From NCBI GenBank assembly GCA_001940645.1, contig MDVS01000083.1, forward strand, positions 1-52,145: a DNA stretch of 52,145 nt, written 5' to 3'. A program made the position numbers and the translations under genes. This document shows positions 18,282 through 26,992 of this stretch, in pieces. How positions within the stretch are numbered: position 1 is the stretch's first letter; every line of letters begins with the position of its first letter. Under the pieces are notes generated by a model that saw only the letters and a list, made by a program, of their open reading frames with translations, made no database searches and was not told the DNA's origin. Source of the DNA: Candidatus Heimdallarchaeota archaeon LC_3 (GTDB lineage Archaea; Asgardarchaeota; Heimdallarchaeia; Hodarchaeales; LC-3).

Positions 18282-18539
18282 ATCATGAAATTTTGATTTA
18301 TGACAATATTGATTTTATAGAGTGAATTATTATAAAAAACTATTAGAGGATTTGAAGGTGAGTATGATCAATTAGAATATCTAGATTCAGAAAAAAAAGC
18401 TTTGAAAAAAAAAATGGATGACTAACAGTAGGTAATATTGAACCTATAAAGAAATTTGAATAAAGTTTTGACATTTTTATCTTTTGAAAGAAAAAGCTAA
18501 AATAGATGCAATCATGAGTAAAAAAATTAGTAAATATGT

Positions 18540-19168
18540 CTATTTACCAGAAATAATAGATTTTGCTAATTCATCTAAAACCTGGTCAATATTTAGACCA
18601 GTTTCAACAACCGTGTCAAAATAGGGGATTTTACTATCAAATTGCAGTGTTTTAGGCAATTTTTTGCATACCTCTGAGCTTCTTCAAGAGAAATTGAATC
18701 GGGAGAAGAATCGCGTAAATCAGATTTGGTTCCTATTAAAACTACAGGAATAGGACCACCACGACAGTTTTTCAAAACCTCGTTAAATATTTTATTGCTG
18801 TTAAGAAAGGAATTCCTATTGGTGACATCAGAAAAAACGATAAAACCATAAGAACCTTGGTAATACAAACGACGTGAACTAATAAACCTTTTAGCTTGAT
18901 TAAGGAACCAAAATTGGAACTTAACATCTTTATTAGCCACAATCATTTTTTTAATTGAACCCCTAAATCCTTGAACGAAAAAGTGGTGAGGTTCCATTCT
19001 TTTTTCCCCTAAAAATTTCTCAAAAATAGTCTTTATTCCGTCCTCATCATCACCAACTAAAGGAATTTTCATCAAAAACATTATTATCAACTCTGAAATA
19101 TTATTTTCGTAATCGCTGAAATTGACAAAAATGTTAACATGTCGCTGAAACTCTTCTTTATAAATCAC
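18540..19168 (-). pseudogene. Ras-like pseudoGTPase, frame broken once near its end
   Basis: The protein has the small-GTPase plan. The frame as read gives 191 residues, but reading the T6 run at 18660-18665 as seven restores a canonical G5-and-tail segment (FDTVVETGLNIDQVLDEL) and a 209-residue product ending at 18540. G4 is intact (IGTKSD, about residues 145-150). G1 is degenerate (VGDDEDGIKT) and G3 is WFLNQAKRF where WDLAGQERF is normal, so the catalytic Asp and Gly are gone. It probably cannot hydrolyse GTP. The start may be M33 (19072), just before KIPLVGD, leaving room for a promoter. It is divergent from the arrestin-like gene. Confidence 0.75.
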
Positions 19169-19200
19169 AGATTTTTGATTTTAGTATTGAGGATTGTAAT

Positions 19201-20184
19201 ATGGTGTTAGCTGAAATAAGATTTGATAAAGCTGATTATCAACCAGGTGACAGAGTAAAAGCAACTTTTTTCATTGATATGACCAAAATACCTGAGCGTG
19301 TTCAGAAACTTGTTATTTTACTATGTAGTGGTGAAACTACAAAATTTCATAAACCTTCTGATGAAACGCTCTATCGAGGAGAACACGTTTATTCCCAAAG
19401 TATAAAAGAATTCCCTTTCGATGATCTAAAACATCTTACATTGCTCGAGGAAACTCTAGAATATGAACTCCCTTCTTTCCCAATATTTCCTATAAAATAT
19501 CAAGATTTGAGTGTTTTTCATCAAGCTCAAGTTAGATTTGAATCTGATTCTGGGAAAGTTTTTATGCGACGTTCACCTCCTCCGATTACTAAAAACATCC
19601 CATATCGGATTAATGAAAATATCCTTCAAAAAAAGGCAATTGAAACCGAAAAAAATGGATTAAGGATCAAATTAAGTTCAAATGTTTTTGTATCAGGTGA
19701 CAATTTAGAAATAATTGTTCAGATGTTAAATCCCATTAACCATAAGGAGATCCGAATTGAATTATTGCGGAAAACGAAAATAATTTCAAGATCAAAATCA
19801 AGATCAGAAGAATTTAGGAATTTACTTTTAAAGGTCAAGAGACTTGAGGATTTTCCCAAAAAATTTATCGTACCTTCCTCACTTTTCCATTCAGACTCAG
19901 GAAATCTTTACGATTTTACTTTTATGTTAAAAATTATTATTGTGAAGAATATATTACAAAAAAAGAGTGTTGAAATTCCTATCCAATATGCCAAAGATCC
20001 CAATAGACCAATTCAGAGTTTAGATTATTGTGAAAACTGTGGAACAGAAGTAGAAAACGTAAGCTCATGTCCAAATTGTAATGCAACAATTGTTAAATCA
20101 CGAAACAAGACCTCTTTTAAAGTCAGAAATAATTCATCATTATTGTTATCTGATCATGAGAGATCTAGAGGTTGGAAAGAATAA
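19201..20184 (+). CDS. Arrestin-fold protein with C-terminal zinc ribbon
   Basis: The 327-residue protein opens with the arrestin_N-like strand pattern EIRFDKADYQPGDRVKATFF, and the second sandwich begins near GLRIKLSSNVFVSGDNLEII, consistent with the two beta-sandwiches of arrestin/Vps26-type scaffolds. It ends with a four-Cys ribbon, CENCGTEV and then CPNCNATI (about residues 280-300). Arrestin-like scaffolds bind membrane-protein tails or trafficking partners in the cytosol. It starts with ATG, and its divergent neighbour is a Ras-like pseudoGTPase, suggesting a shared regulatory region and linked function. Confidence 0.7.
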   Translation: MVLAEIRFDKADYQPGDRVKATFFIDMTKIPERVQKLVILLCSGETTKFHKPSDETLYRGEHVYSQSIKEFPFDDLKHLTLLEETLEYELPSFPIFPIKYQDLSVFHQAQVRFESDSGKVFMRRSPPPITKNIPYRINENILQKKAIETEKNGLRIKLSSNVFVSGDNLEIIVQMLNPINHKEIRIELLRKTKIISRSKSRSEEFRNLLLKVKRLEDFPKKFIVPSSLFHSDSGNLYDFTFMLKIIIVKNILQKKSVEIPIQYAKDPNRPIQSLDYCENCGTEVENVSSCPNCNATIVKSRNKTSFKVRNNSSLLLSDHERSRGWKE

Positions 20185-20406
20185 GGTCTAATAATCAGAT
20201 TATTTTGCCAAATAAGTAATAATTCCAAATAAAGCAATTACAACAATAGAATGAAAAAAGATAAGGGTATTTTAAAGAAATAGTGTGAATTATTTTTCTG
20301 ATTAAAAATTTGGATAATAATCCTTGGTTCTTTCATTCTCCTACTTGGTCTTCTTAATTGGACAGATATTTATTATTTTGATTACCAATTGCATTTTTTA
20401 AGCTTG

Positions 20407-20847
20407 TCAGGGAGCTAATTCAATAATTTTCACTTTTAAATAAGCTATTCCATTTATTTTTTCTATTTCGGGTTTAATTGTTTCCATGTAATTTTCATAT
20501 TCGAAGTAATATTCTATTTTGCATAGCTTTTCATTCTCATACTTTTCTCTCCACCAACCATCGACATGAATTTCAAACAGGTAGTTAAATCCTAAATCCA
20601 TAATTTTATGACTAATTTCGTGAACCCACCCCGTACCTTCGCAAATTTCATAGTCTGCTTTAATATTGACTTTGATCACTCTATTCTTCTCTGTTCGGAT
20701 AATTCTTAAGTTATTATAGATAAATAATAATAGGGCATACTGTCCTTCGACTGATGTTTTACTTGAATCTACATATTCTGAAGGTATTTCAATTGTTATA
20801 GGTTGATTGCTTTTTATTTTTAACATTTTATATTGAGAAAGCTTCAA
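20407..20847 (-). CDS. Hypothetical protein truncated in the other copy
   Basis: A 146-residue soluble protein with ITIEIPSEYVDSSK near its start and alternating strands after it (for example IRTEKNRVIKVNIKADYEI). The start is a TTG at 20847 or, more likely, the ATG at 20826. I recognise no family; the layout of a long central helix and several strands is compatible with a small alpha/beta domain. Its first ~45 codons recur at 1045-1185. It is the first complete gene at the left edge of duplicated copy 2 and lies downstream of the 206-residue orphan's gap by reading direction. Confidence 0.55.
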   Translation of the reverse strand: MKLSQYKMLKIKSNQPITIEIPSEYVDSSKTSVEGQYALLLFIYNNLRIIRTEKNRVIKVNIKADYEICEGTGWVHEISHKIMDLGFNYLFEIHVDGWWREKYENEKLCKIEYYFEYENYMETIKPEIEKINGIAYLKVKIIELAP

Positions 20848-20998
20848 AAATCATCCAATTCCATTATTATTTTTCAATAATAAAAACTACTTTTGAAACA
20901 ATTGATTTTCATTTTTTGTTCCTAAACTTGTTTGTCGAATCATAGATTAAAGGGTATTTAGATATGTAATTTTATAGTTTTAGATTTAAAAATTTCAT

Positions 20999-21619
20999 TT
21001 ACTTTTGGTTATATTGAATTAAAAGAAATTTTTCTCTGTCTAACGATTTGAATGCGTTTAACAACTTTCTTATTAAAATACTCATCTTAAGGTGAACTCC
21101 TGTAAAAACTGCTAACTCTTGTAAATATAGAATGTTTACCAAAAGTGAATATTCATTTACTATTAAACCAAATCGTTCTTCTCTTTTCCATTCCTTCTGA
21201 GCGATTGAATTATAAATTTCATTAATTTTTTTCTCATAAAATTGTCCATAAATTTTCGATAAAACCAATGACACCATTTCTTTGGGATCCAAGCTGTCTA
21301 CATTCTCTGATAAAACATTAATATTGAATTGTGATTGAAAATAATCCAGAACCGGCTGAAGATCTATTTTTAAAATTTCACGAAAAAGATGAAAAAATTT
21401 TGGACGATCAGAGTCCCAATACTGTAAAGGAGGCTTGCATTTAGTTAAAAATGCTGATATCACGTTAGAGGAATTTGGAATAGTTATTTTTTGGGATTTT
21501 GTCCTGTTAACTATAATATCTGGGTCTCTATAGAATTGTTGATAGACAATAAACCTCAAAAATTCAAATAGATATTCAAAATCGGTCTTCATTATTGGAC
21601 ACATATTTATTGAAAGCAC
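20999..21619 (-). CDS. Orphan protein of the duplicated segment, copy 2
   Basis: The 206-residue paralogue of the gene at 1336-1968, differing from it at only a few residues. Most of the base differences I counted change an amino acid, but conservatively. The GTG (LSINM) or the ATG (MCPIMK) is the start. It follows the tail-anchored repeat gene by 33 bp. Conserved Cys (MCPIM, TKCKPP) and a Trp-containing YWDSDRP are visible. No family recognised. Confidence 0.75.
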   Translation of the reverse strand: MLSINMCPIMKTDFEYLFEFLRFIVYQQFYRDPDIIVNRTKSQKITIPNSSNVISAFLTKCKPPLQYWDSDRPKFFHLFREILKIDLQPVLDYFQSQFNINVLSENVDSLDPKEMVSLVLSKIYGQFYEKKINEIYNSIAQKEWKREERFGLIVNEYSLLVNILYLQELAVFTGVHLKMSILIRKLLNAFKSLDREKFLLIQYNQK

Positions 21620-21652
21620 CCGAGAAAACGATAACTAATTTCCTCAAAACTA

Positions 21653-22006
21653 TTAGAGAAAAGTTGTGAGGAGGTAAACAATAACCATCAAGACGACTAA
21701 GATTAACAATGTTTTGTAATGACGAAAGAGTAAGGTCAATATTGATCTCCGAGGACGGCCATAGGTAGGTTTGAATTTATTATCTGCTTTAAGGCTGTCG
21801 TAAGAAGGAATAAACTTTTTTGATTTAAGACCATCATAAGATGGGATAAAATTTTCATTTGATTTAAGACCATCATAAAACGGGGTAAAATTTTCATTTG
21901 ATTTAAGACCAGTATAAGAAGGGGTATAATTTTCATTTGATTCAAGTTTGTGATAAGGAGGCTTTTCTGCTTTTAGTTTTTGATCTTTTTCCATATGAAA
22001 TCCCAA
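21653..22006 (-). CDS. Tail-anchored protein with five 13-residue Tyr repeats, copy 2
   Basis: 117 residues, same architecture as the gene at 1990-2343: five repeats followed by a C-terminal membrane helix. The membrane helix and the last two repeats are almost unchanged, while the first three repeats differ (YTPSYTG, FTPFYDG, FIPSYDG), so the first unit has lost its YDGL-type motif. Both copies keep five units and an open frame, which suggests both are, or recently were, in use. Confidence 0.75.
   Translation of the reverse strand: MGFHMEKDQKLKAEKPPYHKLESNENYTPSYTGLKSNENFTPFYDGLKSNENFIPSYDGLKSKKFIPSYDSLKADNKFKPTYGRPRRSILTLLFRHYKTLLILVVLMVIVYLLTTFL
21822..21938 (-). repeat. Three 39-bp coding tandem repeats
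   Basis: Units start at 21822, 21861 and 21900. They match the array at 2159-2275 in number and phase but are more diverged from each other. Confidence 0.8.
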
Positions 22007-22258
22007 TTAATATGATTATTTTGAAAATGAAACGTATAAGCAATTCTGAATTTAAATCAACCTTAAAATGGGTTGTGAATTTTAATAAAACGAGGAATGT
22101 TAACATTTTGATATGGATACGTGTAGTTAAAAGTCTATGGTTTAAATTTGTTAAAATATTAGGTTGATTATTTGAATCCTAAAAGAAAAAAATTTACTAA
22201 GGGGAATATTGATCATTTATTCAATTCCATATATTAGGGATCTTGTTTCAAAACATGA

Positions 22259-23224
22259 TTGAGTAATACTTTGTTAGTGATGTTATTAAAACTGATGCTA
22301 TTTAGAAACATGGTCATTGCATTATTCGGAGATCATATCCTAAGTAAAATAAGCTTTATCGAACATTATTTAGATCAATTCATTTTTCATCAGTTAATGC
22401 ATAAGCATCACAGATATTTTTTTAAGATTGAGAAAAAAATTTTTATTGTGACTACCAACGACTCAAATATTTTTTCTCAAGAGGATACAAAATTGATTCT
22501 TTCACAATTAGGGATTAATAATCAACTACTATTTACTCAAAATGTAGAACATTTCACCAATAAAGAAGGTCCCAAAAGAGACCAAATAGTCGAAAATTAC
22601 TTTGGGAAAGAAGGCATGCGGATTTTAATTAGTGAAATAAATAAATCAATACAATTAAATCCCAAAAATTCTTTAATTGATTTAGGTGTCGGAACAGGTA
22701 CTTTTTTGTTACCTATTCTAAAAGAATCGTCTTTAAGTGAAATATTATGCTTTGATGCGACCCCAAAAATGCTTGAATTGCTCCTAATGAAAATAACGAA
22801 TGATTTAGAAAAAATTCCAAAAATTCACCTTGTTATCGGAGATATGGAACAAATAACTAGAAGTTTAGAAGTTAATAATAACATAAGAAAATTGAAAATA
22901 CCAACAAAAGTTGATAGAATAATAAGTTCATTAGCACTTCATCATGTCCAATCCACTTCAAAGGTCCTGAAGGGAATAGCAGAGATCTTAGAGAAGAATG
23001 GAAAAGCGGTAATTGTAGATGCAATTCACAGTGATACCTCAGGAATGGTCCCATCGCCTGAACACGCCCATGATGGTTTTAAGTTTGAAGAGTTGGAAAA
23101 TCTGGCATTAGAAATTTTCAAATCAGTTAATGTTAAAGAATTAGAAGTAAAATGTAATGATCCGACTTGTCCATCACGAGGTACGGGGTTATTTTTAATG
23201 GAGTTATCTGATCCTATTAGATAA
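22259..23224 (+). CDS. SAM-dependent methyltransferase (class I)
   Basis: The 321-residue frame has a ~120-residue N-terminal region and then a Rossmann-fold methyltransferase: motif I is LIDLGVGTGTF (about residues 139-149), an acidic strand end reads CFDATPKML, and the motif IV-like strand is RIISSLALHHV, followed by GKAVIVDAIHS. The HHV pattern recalls Methyltransf_11/arsenite-type enzymes acting on small molecules. A Cys-rich tail (CNDPTCPSRGTG) may bind metal. A TTG at 22259 is possible, but the ATG at 22280 or the one before LFRNM is more likely. Substrate unknown. Confidence 0.75.
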   Translation: MSNTLLVMLLKLMLFRNMVIALFGDHILSKISFIEHYLDQFIFHQLMHKHHRYFFKIEKKIFIVTTNDSNIFSQEDTKLILSQLGINNQLLFTQNVEHFTNKEGPKRDQIVENYFGKEGMRILISEINKSIQLNPKNSLIDLGVGTGTFLLPILKESSLSEILCFDATPKMLELLLMKITNDLEKIPKIHLVIGDMEQITRSLEVNNNIRKLKIPTKVDRIISSLALHHVQSTSKVLKGIAEILEKNGKAVIVDAIHSDTSGMVPSPEHAHDGFKFEELENLALEIFKSVNVKELEVKCNDPTCPSRGTGLFLMELSDPIR

Positions 23225-23418
23225 CAAAAGGTATTATTGACTGGAGAGTTTTATAAATTTCAATGTTAAATATTGCTATTTTAATGTATGAAAGAGTAAA
23301 AATATTGATATCCTGAGCACACAATCCACTGGTACTAACTAGGGTTTAAAAGGTTTAGAAGAAAATTTACCTCAATAAAAATCCAAAATATACTTGAATT
23401 CTTATAAATTGTAAAGAA

Positions 23419-24053
23419 TTTTAGCTTTTAAACTTGTAGTCCTCAAAAACTCTCAAGCCTTCCAAATTTAAGATATTTTTTATAACAACAGGTCTTTGAC
23501 GGGCATTTACAAATATGTTTTCACTTGAATAATCGATTGTTTGTCCCGAAATCTGAGATAATTGATCATTGGATACACTATACACGACCTTACCCAGTTT
23601 GGACCATATTATTGCCCTTGCACACATAGCACAAGGTTCACAACTTGTAAACAATCCATAATCTCTTAAATCAGTGACTTTATTCTTCCGACAAAACTTA
23701 CTTATAAGCCCCAGTTCTGCATGACTTGTTGGATCAAAGAGACTGTGAATCTCATTTTCATTTTTCATCACAATTTCACCGTTATAAACTAAAATCGCCC
23801 CAAAAGGTTCATTATCCTTTTGTCTCGCTTTTAGAGCTAGTTCTATTGCTATTTCCATGAATTTTTCATTTTCTTTAGACATTTGTATTCAACCTGTATT
23901 AATCCTCAATTGTCCTCAAAATAAATCGACATGGTATTTGATCTACAAATATCGGATCGAATTTATCTTTGTTTACCTTTAAAAAAATATTATTTAAGAA
24001 TTACTTGTAAGACTTCTGTGAAACCAATAGGACGATCAAAAGAAATTGAATCT
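23419..24053. repeat. Deaminase-bearing duplication, copy A (partner 33473-34105)
   Basis: About 635 bp closely similar to 33473-34105. It contains a whole nucleoside deaminase and, beyond its promoter, only the last ~18 codons of the neighbouring gene that is complete at 34051-34254. This makes copy A the derived one. No flanking repeats or transposase are visible. Confidence 0.8.
23421..23882 (-). CDS. Nucleoside/nucleobase deaminase, copy A
   Basis: The 153-residue protein belongs to the cytidine/guanine/tRNA-adenosine deaminase superfamily: zinc ligands HAE (SHAELGL) and PCAMC, with the catalytic Glu in HAE. It hydrolytically deaminates a base or nucleoside in the cytosol; the exact substrate is unclear, with GuaD/TadA-like enzymes as candidates. 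The normally glycine position after PCAMCA is Arg here (CARAIIW), whereas copy B has the usual Gly. About 11 of 153 residues differ between copies by my count. Confidence 0.85.
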   Translation of the reverse strand: MSKENEKFMEIAIELALKARQKDNEPFGAILVYNGEIVMKNENEIHSLFDPTSHAELGLISKFCRKNKVTDLRDYGLFTSCEPCAMCARAIIWSKLGKVVYSVSNDQLSQISGQTIDYSSENIFVNARQRPVVIKNILNLEGLRVFEDYKFKS

Positions 24054-24126
24054 CCAAGATAATTATTATTAAGATTCTTAGAAGAAGGGGAACCAGAAGG
24101 ATAAAGAACGAGACCACCAGGGGAAA

Positions 24127-24330
24127 GTGTACACAAAATCTTTTATTTGTACTGTGTTGCTATTTTTGACAATAAATTTTTCCTTCTTATCTACACTTGC
24201 CATTGCTTCTGGTTTGATTTTAAGTTTTATTTTTTTCATTATTATCATTTCTTTGGTTTATGTCTTTCCTACTATTGTTAGAAGCTTCAAAAGGTATTTT
24301 CTTGTCTTAGATAACGGAGAGGAGGATTAA
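24127..24330 (+). CDS. Small two-helix membrane protein
   Basis: 67 residues from a GTG start: a signal-like hydrophobic segment, a second long helix (LILSFIFFIIIISLVYVF) and a charged tail (RSFKRYFLVLDNGEED). Family unknown. It follows deaminase copy A but on the opposite strand. Confidence 0.4.
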   Translation: MYTKSFICTVLLFLTINFSFLSTLAIASGLILSFIFFIIIISLVYVFPTIVRSFKRYFLVLDNGEED

Positions 24331-24505
24331 GATTGCTTACAATATCGAAAAGTGTTGCATTATTGATTATCAATATTTTTTAGAACATAAACGTAAAATA
24401 AGACAAAAATATCAATCATTAACAGCTCTCTTTTTATTTAACTCTGGGGATTATCCACCTTTTGTCAATGATTATGTTGTGGAAACTCTTCTTTATAAAT
24501 CATAA
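24326..24505 (+). pseudogene. Start-less coding-like fragment
   Basis: A frame of about 58 codons, overlapping the end of the small membrane gene, reads IEKCCIIDYQYFLEHKRKI, then TALFLFNSGDYPPFVND, and stops at 24505. The composition looks like protein but no start exists. It is probably the end of a lost gene. Confidence 0.3.
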
Positions 24506-24650
24506 TATTATTAATATGACCAATCAAATATCGAAAGTTATCTCTGGAATTTAGGATATTTATTTAAATTTAAACGGGAATTTGCTAAATCATTGTTTAT
24601 TTTTATTATAGCTTACTAAATTAAATGAACTATAAAGGTGGAAACAAAAA

Positions 24651-24962
24651 ATGGAAAAATACGAAACTCACGTGGTCAAACTTTTTATGTTACCAATTAT
24701 ACAAGTTTCCTTATTAATTCTTTATTTCACTACTACAGTAGGGATATTAGGAAATCCAAAAGGACCATTAAATATCTTACCAACAAGTGAATATGCACTA
24801 GTCTTACTTATCGTAGTTAGTTCAATCAAATTTTATTATTCTAATGTAAGAAGAATAAATATTGATACGTATCTTTTAATAAACGAAAAAGAGAAATTAA
24901 AAAAGTTAGAAATTAGGATTGCAGAATTAGAAAAGAAACAGAATTCGAATAGCTATGTTTAA
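24651..24962 (+). CDS. Small membrane protein with coiled-coil tail
   Basis: 103 residues: two membrane helices (about residues 10-33 and 47-62), then a charged heptad-like tail (INEKEKLKKLEIRIAELEKK). ATG start. The tail could mediate oligomerisation on the cytosolic side. No family recognised. Confidence 0.55.
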   Translation: MEKYETHVVKLFMLPIIQVSLLILYFTTTVGILGNPKGPLNILPTSEYALVLLIVVSSIKFYYSNVRRINIDTYLLINEKEKLKKLEIRIAELEKKQNSNSYV

Positions 24963-25090
24963 CTGTTATAACAATCTTTTCTATATTTCATGTAATCATA
25001 TCTGTTTACAGTTTTATATTTACTAGAACGGAAACCCTGGAAATTAACAGTTTTTCTAAGTATTTTAGGATTATTCAATTTTCTTAAATT

Positions 25091-25336
25091 CTAAAGGTTC
25101 CGATTATTCGCATAAAAATGGAAATTTTTGTTTATGGTTGAGCTCCGTCTAAGAATGGATGTCCAGTAATTTTTCCTCTCAACTTTCTTAATATTACTAT
25201 ATCCATAATCATCAATGACTATCTCTGATTTTTCTGAGCAAAATTTACATTTTATTGTCTTATTTCCTATGAAAAATGCTACTGATCCTATTAGTCTATT
25301 ACAATGAGCACAAAATACTTTAATTTTTTTCCCCAT
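25091..25336 (-). CDS. Small zinc-ribbon protein
   Basis: 81 residues with two CxxC knuckles, CAHC near residue 9 and CKFC near residue 31, forming a typical four-Cys ribbon, followed by a basic tail. Small archaeal ribbons of this kind often act as nucleic-acid or protein adaptors. No specific family recognised. ATG start. Confidence 0.55.
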   Translation of the reverse strand: MGKKIKVFCAHCNRLIGSVAFFIGNKTIKCKFCSEKSEIVIDDYGYSNIKKVERKNYWTSILRRSSTINKNFHFYANNRNL

Positions 25337-25597
25337 AATTTTATATTATTTCATATTGTAATATACTTTTTGATAAAGGAAATAATGTTTTCTTTCTCTT
25401 CTTTATTATTAAAAAAACTAACTTTAAAGCCTTGTGAAACCTCGGGGGCCCGTTAATTTTGCTTTTTGAAATAAGCTTAAATGGATGGCTATTATTTTTT
25501 TCGTAGATCATCCCCTAGCGAACGTGGGAGAAAGTGAACTGAAACTAATCTTATTATAATTATTCAGCTTCTTTCCTTTTTCATGTTTGATTTCTGA

Positions 25598-25756
25598 ATC
25601 TCTCATGATCGTGAGAAAGCAATTCTACATATATTCAATCAATTTTCAGATGATACCTTTGAATTGACTGAAAACGACCTTAAAAAGTTACAAAAGCTGA
25701 TTAATGACGCTGTTGATAGAATTGAGTTTTATAAGAGATATTATTTGAAATTTTAG
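25598..25756 (+). pseudogene. Helical protein fragment without start
   Basis: An open frame of 52 codons reads HDREKAILHIFNQFSDD and LTENDLKKLQKLINDAVD, a charged helical pattern unlike random AT-rich DNA, then stops. It has no start codon. Probable remnant, family unknown. Confidence 0.35.
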
Positions 25757-25788
25757 TTTTCGAAATTATTAATTTAAGTCCCAATTGA

Positions 25789-26123
25789 GAATTATTAAAT
25801 TTTAGCATAATCACGGGAGAAATTCGAAGATTTGGAGAAGAAAATCGATATATCTATATTAGTGATAAAATTTTAGAATGTTTTAAGGAAATTTCTAATA
25901 TCAAAAATCGGAAAGGAATTAGAGGAATATTTCAAGGGAAAATCTTATCTTTGATTTATGATAATAACCCGGAAGGTTTTATCAAACTAGAACCGAATCC
26001 TAAATACGACTTTAGATCAAAAAAAGAAATCAATATCTAAGAGAAATTATTCAACATAAAGAAATAGATCCTTATCACAATTACGGAATTGGAATAAGAC
26101 CCACTGGAAAAAAATTGTTCTAA
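25789..26123 (+). pseudogene. Frameshifted orphan, start missing
   Basis: One frame encodes TGEIRRFGEENRYIYISD through NPKYDFRSKK and stops. The next frame continues with YLREIIQHKEIDPYHNYG and ends at TAA 26121-26123. Reading the A7 tract at the junction as A8 gives one continuous stretch of about 111 codons. There is still no start codon. The 880 bp between 25337 and 26215 hold only this and the preceding fragment. Confidence 0.45.
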
Positions 26124-26215
26124 CACTTTTTCAACTCCTTTTTCAAATATTTTGTAAGATTAATTGCTTAATTAAGCGATTTTTAAAAAGAATTATGGCA
26201 ATTATTGTTTTTTTC

Positions 26216-26436
26216 TTAAATCCCTTTCATAAACTCATCTGGTTCAATTTCTAAGTCTTTTATTATTTTTCTAAGAAGGCCTCTTCCAATATCTTCTCCT
26301 GGATGGTTTGGAACAACTGTTCCTCTACCATGAGAATTCTCAAAGAAAACATGAGATCCACGTTGCCTAACAGGTTTATATCCCAGATCAACTGACCGTT
26401 TTTTATTTTTCTGAATGGTAAAGGTCTTAAAGTCAT
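26216..26436 (-). pseudogene. hicA: HicA mRNA interferase toxin, frameshifted
   Basis: The body matches HicA: LGYKPVRQRGSHVFF with the His used by these double-stranded-RNA-binding-fold endoribonucleases, then VVPNHPGEDIGRGLLRKI. The normal N-terminus MTLRPLPFRKIK lies in another frame from the ATG at 26434-26436. Reading the T6 run at 26399-26404 as seven joins the two into a standard 73-residue toxin. As written, a TTG-started product would have a scrambled N-terminus. The start overlaps the hicB stop as ATGA. Confidence 0.85.
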
Positions 26437-26651
26437 TCAAGGGTTACCTCAACCTGTTGAACTCCAATAAATTTACTTAATGCAGTAAATTCTTACCGAG
26501 TTTCCAAGTAAAGCTCAATAGCTTCCTTAACACGTCTTTCAATTTCATCTAAAGACTTTGCTTGTGTATGACATCCTGGCAGTTCTGGAACTTCAGCCAC
26601 ATAGTAGTTATCTTCATCTTTTTCAATTGTATAATTAAAAATCCTTATCAT
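26433..26651 (-). pseudogene. hicB: HicB antitoxin with internal stop
   Basis: From the ATG at 26651 the frame reads IEKDEDNYYVAEVPELPGC, then HTQAKSLDEIERRVKEAIEL, the classical HicB partial RNase-H-like fold. A TAA at 26493-26495 interrupts it, and in the same frame the family's usual ending continues (FIGVQQVEVTLE) to the real stop at 26433, overlapping hicA by ATGA. The antitoxin would be truncated at 52 of 72 residues. The order antitoxin-toxin with overlap is normal for archaeal hicBA. Confidence 0.85.
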
Positions 26652-26674
26652 ATTAATTCCAAATTGAGATACAT

Positions 26675-26684
26675 TACTATAGTA
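26675..26684. promoter_or_regulatory. Palindrome upstream of hicB
   Basis: TACTATAGTA is a perfect 10-bp palindrome 24 bp upstream of the hicB start, a position similar to the VapBC operator in this window. It may be an autoregulatory operator, though short AT palindromes arise easily here. The rest of 26652-26992 shows no gene. Confidence 0.3.
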
Positions 26685-26992
26685 TGAAACAAATTGATTT
26701 AAAAAATTATGTAATCTGTTTGTTATAATTGTAAGTGCAAGGACTTGAATTATTTCTTTAATTTTTACTTAAATCCGCTTATTGCATAACTAACACACAA
26801 AGGATTTAATTTATAAATAATTATAGTGATTTTCCCATTTCATAGTGTATTAAAATAATAAAAAAGATAGAATTAAGGCCAGAAGTTACTAATTATTGTC
26901 CTCTTTGAAATTCAAACATCTTTTTGAGAAATAGACAGGTAATAAGTTGATTTATCTACCTCAAAGTATCAATTCACTTCTGTCTAATCAAC

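Larger units (their letters stand above)
20707..22097. repeat. Dispersed segmental duplication, copy 2 (partner 1045-2433)
   Basis: About 1.39 kb nearly identical to copy 1 and in the same orientation. Here the leftmost gene continues intact past the homology boundary, so this locus is closer to the ancestral arrangement. Differences are concentrated in the 39-bp repeats and the flanks. Confidence 0.85.
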
